NCBI GenBank assembly: GCA_035578175.1
Contig: JAQMRL010000003.1
Location: 23,150,419 to 23,214,418, forward strand
Reading direction: 5' to 3'
DNA length: 64,000 bases
Source of the DNA: Catonia carolina
Lineage: Eukaryota > Arthropoda > Insecta > Hemiptera > Achilidae
Shown here: positions 58,315 through 64,000 of the stretch, piece after piece
Numbering within the stretch: position 1 is the stretch's first letter
Layout: each line of letters starts with the position of its first letter
Notes under the pieces: model-generated
What the model was told of the DNA's origin: nothing
Databases searched by the model: none
Seen by the model: only the letters and a program-made list of their open reading frames with translations
Made by a program: the position numbers and the translations under genes

Positions 58315-61300
58315 TTAGTTGCCCAAAGGCAGAGCTAACTGATAAGCGGGTTGCGAAACGAATTGACGAGCAGGCGAACAATGTTGGCGAGAATCGAGAA
58401 TTGCGGTACGGCGAACTTCACTAACCAGTTGTGAGTGAATCCGTGATTGAGGTTGAGACGACGAACGAGAGTTGCGAAGATCACACCAAGCATTGAACGA
58501 GCGAAGAGAGTTGAAATTACAATTATTCACCGGTTGTGAATATTGTATACGATGTTTGGGGCCCCGCCCGCCAAGAGGGGCTAAAGGCGTGCGAAGAGAG
58601 TTAGCAGAACATGAAACGACTGAGGAGGGCCGGTTGCCCTTTAGCGAAGCGACTTGCAGCGGTTGATCGAGAGTGTTTGCGAGAGACGACGAGAAGCGAT
58701 GATTTGAGATGAGTTGGTTAGCCGTAGAATCGACTGAGGCGAACGTAGTAGGTTTTATTGGCGAATTAGCGATGATGCAGCGAGATGCGAAGCGGTTTGG
58801 CGAAGAATTGACTGAAGACGACTCGGTGGAGGCCTTCAGTACAGACTTGAATCGAGGCGTTGACTTGAAGCGAGGCGCAGAGTTGAAGCGACGAATTGGC
58901 GTAGTACCAGCAGCAAGATCGGTCGAGATACTGGCGGAGTCATTAGACGAAGCGAGACGAGGATCAACAGCGATGATCTCGGACGAAGCGGTGAAACGAT
59001 TGGAAGGCGAAGAGACAGAAGTATGGTGAAGACGATTAGTTGAAGCAGAAGGGCGATTAGTTGAAACAGCGGCGTGATTCGAATTATTGTTGAATACAGG
59101 CGAAGCGAGTAGGCAGCTAGGCGGCTGGACGATAGAAGCGATAGATTCACTGATTACAGGGTTTGAGGTGACATCGAGGTTGATTGATGACTTAGCAGGA
59201 ACGATAGTTTGTTGGTCAGCGACGATAATTTGAAGCGAAGATGAATTTTTATTTGACGAGTGATTTTGAACAGCAGGCGATGTGAGATTAACATCAGTAG
59301 CAGGCGACAATACTTGAGCGTTGTTAGCGAAAACAGATGTTAAGAGCGAATCGTTACTTGAAGCAGAACTAAGTGGTTGTAGTTCGGGCAATTTTCCGAA
59401 TACTACATAACCAAATACGGTTGATAAAGCGGATGGAGTACCTTTAATTAAAGGCGTTTTACTAAAATCGAGAATTTCTGAAAAACAATCAGCGCCAAGC
59501 AGTAAATCTACTGAATTGGGGCTGCGGAAGCGAAAATCAGCTAGCAGATGTTGTGAAAACTGTTCACCGACTGACTTATGAATTCGAGAAGCAGGTAGGC
59601 GGTCTGATATTTTGTTAATAACAGTAGCCTGAAGCGGAAGGCGAAAGTTAGAATTTTGCGGCGACAGAATTGTAAAATTTGTAATACCTTTAACTGAGGT
59701 GACTTCGGCTGAAATGCCTTGTAGGCGTTTAGAAGTAGGAACGATGTCGAGTTGCAGTGAACGAGCGGCGTTGTATGTTAAGATGCTGGACTGAGATCCA
59801 TTGTCGATCACAGCGCGAAGCGGAACGATTTTGCCGGATGAATCGACAGCAAGAACGATAGCAGTACCTAGCAGCGCAGTTTGGCCGTTAAGTCGACATG
59901 AAAGTGAATAATCGGCAGGTTGGTTAACAATAATGGACGAGGACGACGAATTTGAAGTAACTACCGGCTTATCAGCACAGCAGGTAGTACAAGAATTAAT
60001 TGGCGGAGTTGCGATAGTATTAGCTTGAATCGGCGGCGAAGAATTTACAAGTAGGCATCCAGTAGCCGGTGAATCGGTGTCCGGATGTACGGCAGGATGA
60101 TACGGACTAGCAGTTGGCGAATTATGCGAATTAACAACAGAAGCGGTGGACGAATTAGATTTTTGAGGGCTGCGATCAATATGCAGCAACGTATTGTGCG
60201 ATTTTGACTGGCAGATACGACAATGTTTATTTGAGCTACAATTGCGGCGATCGTGTCGCCCGAAGCAGGCAAAACAAAGTTTAAGACGAGAAATAATTTT
60301 GTAGCGATTATCTACATTTTGTGCAAGAAATTCACTACAGTTGTGAATTGAATGAAAGTGAGATTCGCACGACAGACATTTGAGTGAATTTGATTTGACG
60401 AAAAACGAAGGTATATTGTGAGAAACAGAAGACGGTGAAACAGAATTACGATTAATTTGTACAGAATTGGAATCATCGGTTACCGGGTTAGCTGAGTCCG
60501 GTTGATCGAGGTTTGAATCGCTGGAGTGCGAAGAACTAGCGTTATCTGTAGGTTGAGAAGAATTCGAGAGTTCGAAAGCATGCATCTTAGCGGTAACGAA
60601 TGACATTAAGGCCTCGTATGTAGGCACGGCTGAATTAGGATTTGAATCCTCGAACGCTTGCTTTGTTACAGGATCCAAATTAGAATAGGCTATCTCAAAA
60701 AGTAAATATTCAAGTAAATTTATATTTAGCAGACGTAAGGCTCCGATTGATGATTCGTGGATATTAAGAAAACCTTTTAACGATTGATAGGACGGAGTGT
60801 CAGATTTAACGAAATTGAATATCTGATTTAAGTGAACATTTGCTATGCGCCTTGAGTTGGAGTAGCGCTCAACAATTAAATTGTACGCTAACGTATAATT
60901 TTCAAGCGAGAGAGGCAGGTGTTCTATTAGACGCAGTGGTTCACCGACTAATGAGCACCTCAAATAATGAAGTTTTTGAACAAATGATAACTCAGAATTA
61001 TTGTGAATTAAATCATTGAACAAGCTGATGAAATTCTGGAATTTTGCAACATCTCCGTCGAATGAAGGTAGGCGAATTCGAGGTAATTGTATTAATTGCG
61101 AATTAGAAGACTTGACTTGATTTTGTAAAACGATTGTATTGTCCAGAGATTCAATTAATTTCTGGGCGCGATCAATTAACTGGAAATAATGAGTTTCGAA
61201 AGCAGTGCGTTCTGATTCGAAATCTGCTTCGGGTTGAAGTAATTCGATATTTGTTTGTATTTGTTCGAAATCACACCAGAGGTCTAAGAATTTGTCAAGT

Positions 61301-61410
61301 CGTAATTTGACTTGGTTAACTTCAACGTCAGATTGAAGAAAATTATTAAAACGAGAAAGATGATTATTAACAACGTTGCGTTTTTTGATTAAAGATTGTA
61401 AATCGTCCAT
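58315..61410 (-). CDS. BEL/Pao Gag-protease polyprotein, intact, no polymerase
   Basis: Gag forms the particle that packages the element RNA, and the protease matures it. Start chosen at the ATG giving MDDLQSLIKKRN. The 19 upstream open codons are hydrophobic and Ser/Phe-rich and look non-coding. 1,031 residues to TAA. Seen: an N-terminal coiled region; around residue 110 IRLPSFDGDVAKFQNF and the following capsid-like segment typical of the Pao Gag family (DUF1759 type); Cys/His clusters at about 340-395 (CLSC..HFHSIHNC, then CFACFGRHDRRNC and CRICQSKSHNTLLH), the zinc-knuckle region; an aspartic protease of the Pao type (DUF1758) at about 505-680 with VIDNGSQSSIL at about 532, LLLGADCF at about 637 and GYVVFGKL at about 667. 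After that, where RT should begin, about 360 Ser/Asn-rich residues with repeated RFKS/RFAS words lead to the stop. No frameshift or stop interrupts it. Confidence 0.9.
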   Translation of the reverse strand: MDDLQSLIKKRNVVNNHLSRFNNFLQSDVEVNQVKLRLDKFLDLWCDFEQIQTNIELLQPEADFESERTAFETHYFQLIDRAQKLIESLDNTIVLQNQVKSSNSQLIQLPRIRLPSFDGDVAKFQNFISLFNDLIHNNSELSFVQKLHYLRCSLVGEPLRLIEHLPLSLENYTLAYNLIVERYSNSRRIANVHLNQIFNFVKSDTPSYQSLKGFLNIHESSIGALRLLNINLLEYLLFEIAYSNLDPVTKQAFEDSNPNSAVPTYEALMSFVTAKMHAFELSNSSQPTDNASSSHSSDSNLDQPDSANPVTDDSNSVQINRNSVSPSSVSHNIPSFFVKSNSLKCLSCESHFHSIHNCSEFLAQNVDNRYKIISRLKLCFACFGRHDRRNCSSNKHCRICQSKSHNTLLHIDRSPQKSNSSTASVVNSHNSPTASPYHPAVHPDTDSPATGCLLVNSSPPIQANTIATPPINSCTTCCADKPVVTSNSSSSSIIVNQPADYSLSCRLNGQTALLGTAIVLAVDSSGKIVPLRAVIDNGSQSSILTYNAARSLQLDIVPTSKRLQGISAEVTSVKGITNFTILSPQNSNFRLPLQATVINKISDRLPASRIHKSVGEQFSQHLLADFRFRSPNSVDLLLGADCFSEILDFSKTPLIKGTPSALSTVFGYVVFGKLPELQPLSSASSNDSLLTSVFANNAQVLSPATDVNLTSPAVQNHSSNKNSSSLQIIVADQQTIVPAKSSINLDVTSNPVISESIASIVQPPSCLLASPVFNNNSNHAAVSTNRPSASTNRLHHTSVSSPSNRFTASSEIIAVDPRLASSNDSASISTDLAAGTTPIRRFNSAPRFKSTPRFKSVLKASTESSSVNSSPNRFASRCIIANSPIKPTTFASVDSTANQLISNHRFSSSLANTLDQPLQVASLKGNRPSSVVSCSANSLRTPLAPLGGRGPKHRIQYSQPVNNCNFNSLRSFNAWCDLRNSRSSSQPQSRIHSQLVSEVRRTAILDSRQHCSPARQFVSQPAYQLALPLGN

Positions 61411-62019
61411 ATTGAAAATAATGAACGAAGACAGCGAGCGAAAAAACAAATAATAGAATGTAAACAAAACACAGCTGTTTATTGAATCTAGGTTAGTTGC
61501 AACTATGATGTATACGTTGCAGACGACGCAAGTGAAGTGATTCTCTCAGCGCTAGCAGTAACGACGGACAGCACGAGAGAGCGCGAATGAGAGAGAGGGC
61601 ACGCATGCGCTGTAAGCTGCGTGAACCAGTTAACAAGAACGAAGGAAAAAATGGCGACTCTAGCCAAATTCTGGCCGTGTCGAAAGATATAGCACTGAAC
61701 CGATCTACTGTGACGTCAGCATAGCGTTGGTTGCAACTTGTATTGAATGAACGCGTCACAACACTGATAATGCGTTGCATTTGTTATGCAACTTACCCCG
61801 TATTTTTTAACTGAATAAATGAAATTGTTTTTAATATTAATATTTTTATTAATGTTTTTATTAATATATTGAACACATGTAAGACACGAAACACAATAAA
61901 TGACACGATGAATGTAATGTAACACCATGTAACAACGAATTAAACAAAATACTGAAATTGTTGACGATTGAAAAAATTAAGACAATAGACTGTATTTCCA
62001 AATATGCACTGATAAATAT
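61411..62019 (-). other. 5' leader of the BEL/Pao element
   Basis: Untranslated region between primer site and Gag start. It should hold packaging signals, but none are recognisable by eye. Small open frames here are unremarkable. Confidence 0.6.
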
Positions 62020-62037
62020 CCTGCCCGGGACGGACCA
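62020..62037 (-). promoter_or_regulatory. Putative primer-binding site
   Basis: Two bases inside the 5' LTR the minus strand reads TGGTCCGTCCCGGGCAGG. It starts TGG, as expected for pairing with a tRNA CCA end. The tRNA was not identified. Confidence 0.6.
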
Positions 62038-62039
62038 AA

Positions 62040-62849
62040 TGTTAGAGCCTTGATGGCAGGAGTTTTGAAAATAACCCAAAATAAATTGGATAAAACGAGT
62101 TAAGCGGTAAGCCGACTTGTAACTGTAGGACATCAATCCACTATCAACGACTAATGGCAGATTAATGTAAACTGAAGCATAAACGACTTATTCCGGAGGA
62201 CCTAGTTTCATTTAATGGCGCCAGAAACCAACGGCGGAACGACTGAATAAGCAAGATACAACGATGGAAAGTACACTGAGGGAGACAAAGGAAAACGATA
62301 AGTAACTGCTGGAACAGCAGGACATCACTGGTCAACTCAAACACAAAATTAGAAAGCGTACAACAAAATAGACTAATTCGCTTACCTGTTGAATGGCCTG
62401 AAGTGTAGAAACGGCGTCTACGCGACACGTGTCCGGGGTTCGATTCACACTGTAACTTTAATGTTTGATACGAAAACAAGAACAATTGTAAATGATTATA
62501 AATTACACACATAAGCAAAAGCACACTTGAAAATGATGTATGGTACATCAGAAACGAACGAAGCATAACGACAATTGCAGAAGCGACGCCATAGGATGGC
62601 CGGCGCTGAGAAGGCACGAACAGTCTACATGCCGCAGAATCCAACCAGTGAGTGAGTTGACCGGGAAGAATGGAATGTGAGTAGTGGGAGAATAATTACG
62701 TCATGAACTGAGATCACCATCGGAAATCAAGACAAGTATACAGACAGAGGCGGGAAAAAGGTTATTAATACAAAATCAGTGTATTTAACGACGATAATAA
62801 TTAGCGAGGAAATATGAATTACTTAACGGGGGTGCGATTGGCCTTAACA
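62040..62849 (-). repeat. 5' LTR of the BEL/Pao element
   Basis: 810 bp, drives transcription of the element leftwards. See the 3' LTR for the comparison. Confidence 0.92.
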
Positions 62850-62854
62850 CTACC

Positions 62855-63395
62855 TACGTAATTTTACTTCTAGTTTTACTTTTCTGTTATAATTTTGCAA
62901 CTTTTCTAAGAAATTAAAAGTAAGTAAGTTAATTACATTGTTGTATTTTCAACAAAAACAGATTGCATGTTGCTTGTCATTGCTGCTGCCCACTTACTGG
63001 CCTCAGAAGGTCTCTTTACCAGAGGCGTTTAGTCTTCTTTGAAAACGGAATACTGTTCTAGTGTACACTTTTCAAATTAAAATATTTTTATGTACCAAAT
63101 TTGTTAATTATAACAATTTCTTTGCGATGAAGTTTCATATTTTTTTCGTAAGCACTGTAAAATCTTGTCATCAAGTTATAAATAAGGGCTTTGTCATTTA
63201 TAATAAATTAAGTTTTTATTTAAATTGCTAGCTTACTCAAATCTAGGCTGTTTTAATTTTAAAATAGTATTCTTAAATATTTTCTACTTAGTTTTGCATT
63301 ATACATTCATATTAGTTGTTTTGTTTATTGCTTTCATATGTTTTCTTTAATAATTATTTTTCAAGTTCGCAAAGTCAGCTAGAGTTTCAGCTCTC
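62855..63395. other. AT-rich DNA, no gene recognised
   Basis: Original host sequence to the right of the BEL/Pao insertion. Nothing recognised. Confidence 0.5.
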
Positions 63396-63640
63396 CAAAA
63401 GTCCATAGGAGCTTAGTCTATGAAATCAATTAAGTACTTAGGAATAACAGTGGATTTATGCTTCGATAGGATTAACTTATTTAGTGGATTATGTCAGCGT
63501 CTTAGAAAAATTATATATTTCTTTTTAAAAAAAACTTAAAGTGTTCTCGAAGATAAAACCCTAAATGCTGTGTATTTCTGCGGTTCAGTCTACGGTTTGG
63601 TGGTATGTCTACGGTATAGTTGTTCTTGACTTTTTATTGC
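63396..63640 (+). pseudogene. Decayed LINE reverse transcriptase fragment
   Basis: KSIKYLGITVDLCFDRINLF, SGLCQRLRKIIYF, EDKTLNAVYF and, in a shifted frame, AVQSTVWWYVYGIVV. These match the KYLG..LD block and the TL...Y...VQS...YGI..W block of Jockey/CR1-type LINEs. Frameshifts and a stop. Confidence 0.65.
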
Positions 63641-63809
63641 TATTTGAATTCCCTGTAAGTAGTTCAGAAATTAATTATAAAAGTAATAAATTAAAAAGTA
63701 AAAATAAAAAATATGTTGCTATTAGAACGAGAATAATGGAAGTAAAGACCAGAGGTCTGAAGATTGGTGATTAGGTGGATAGAGACACCTGGCGTTTGGG
63801 GTGCGAGAA

Positions 63810-64000
63810 ATGGCAGTAATAGCTGTGAAAAGTCGCAAAAGAACAAAAAATAAATTTAAAAAATGGATAAAGGAAGTTCAACAGGACATGGGAGAGTTGA
63901 GAATTTCAAGGGAGGATCTGATTACAAAATCTGGAAAATACGACGAGCTAATTAAAACTAATATGATAATATTTAAGCCTAAAACTAGAAGGGAATCCAA
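63810..64000 (+). pseudogene. LINE-like C-terminal fragment running off the window
   Basis: Open from ATG at 63810 to the window end: MAVIAVKSRKRTKNKFKKWI, KEVQQDMGELRISREDLITK, then a Lys-rich end. Resembles the W..EV..DM..L.I..ED segment of LINE ORF2 tails (compare 53.4 kb). It could continue beyond the window. Confidence 0.5.

Larger units (their letters stand above)
57016..62849 (-). mobile_element. Young non-autonomous BEL/Pao LTR retrotransposon, 5,834 bp
   Basis: Two 810-bp LTRs starting TGTTAG and ending TTAACA enclose about 4.2 kb. The host target CTACC is duplicated (57011-57015 and 62850-62854). The element is transcribed on the minus strand, so the 5' LTR is on the right. Order: 5' LTR, putative primer-binding site, about 630-nt leader, one long Gag-protease ORF, about 490 nt with a short tandem duplication, putative polypurine tract AGGCGGGCGGTA (57826-57837), 3' LTR. 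The reverse transcriptase, RNase H and integrase that follow the protease in complete BEL/Pao elements are absent. The LTRs differ at one place that I could find. Confidence 0.92.

Noticed and set aside
57820..58381. Several minus-strand and plus-strand frames of 84-170 codons rich in Arg, Ser and Phe
   Set aside because: Purine-biased low-complexity 3' region of the BEL/Pao element gives open frames in several phases. None has a domain.

Overview
The window is eukaryotic, AT-rich and gene-poor. It contains two exons bounded by GT/AG splice sites, LINE debris, tRNA-derived SINEs, mariner and TTAA-type DNA transposons, long dinucleotide microsatellites and a BEL/Pao LTR retrotransposon. That combination points to an arthropod, most likely an insect. 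A hemipteran-type repeat-rich genome is plausible but not proven by anything here. There is no sign of prokaryotic organisation.

Layout: 1-9,500 is mostly unassigned AT-rich DNA with two decayed LINE ends (about 4.1 and 5.6 kb) and a TTAA-flanked piggyBac-like element full of GGGAC palindromes (8.2-8.9 kb). 9.57-10.65 kb is a 5'-truncated LINE with a target-site duplication, followed by a more decayed LINE (11-11.8 kb). 13.6-16.4 kb holds the only convincing host gene: two internal exons on the + strand with compatible phase, separated by a 1,984-nt intron loaded with a TTAA element and a LINE fragment. 16.7-19 kb has SINE and other dispersed repeats. 20.4-21.1 kb is a relatively GC-rich promoter-like island. 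22.5-24.7 kb is a large inverted pair of a family called here the 'TG element'. 24.9-25.9 kb and 37.0-37.9 kb are two mariner derivatives with 3' ends on both sides. 26-35 kb is a SINE/retroposon cluster, followed by a Tc1-like remnant. 39-41 kb is a nested stack (TTAA element holding a SINE and a LINE) followed by another TG element. 42-48 kb holds LINE remnants, a deleted mariner-like element and a truncated TG element. 49.7-50.1 kb is an AT-rich minisatellite. 51.5-57 kb has LINE and SINE remnants. 57.0-62.85 kb is a very young BEL/Pao element. The right edge is LINE debris.

Most of the sequence is explained by retroposition and cut-and-paste transposition. The most interesting items are: (1) an intact, almost certainly recent BEL/Pao element that encodes Gag plus aspartic protease but no reverse transcriptase or integrase; (2) a (CAA)n-tailed retroposon with four copies, each with clear duplications of the target; (3) the TG element family, which carries a TG/CA microsatellite at a fixed internal position, plus a solo 45-bp copy of its terminal hairpin; (4) mariner derivatives in which the 5' half was replaced by an inverted 3' end; and (5) an unrecognised, highly charged host protein with two exons in the window. 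Element families were assigned by reading motifs, with no database search.
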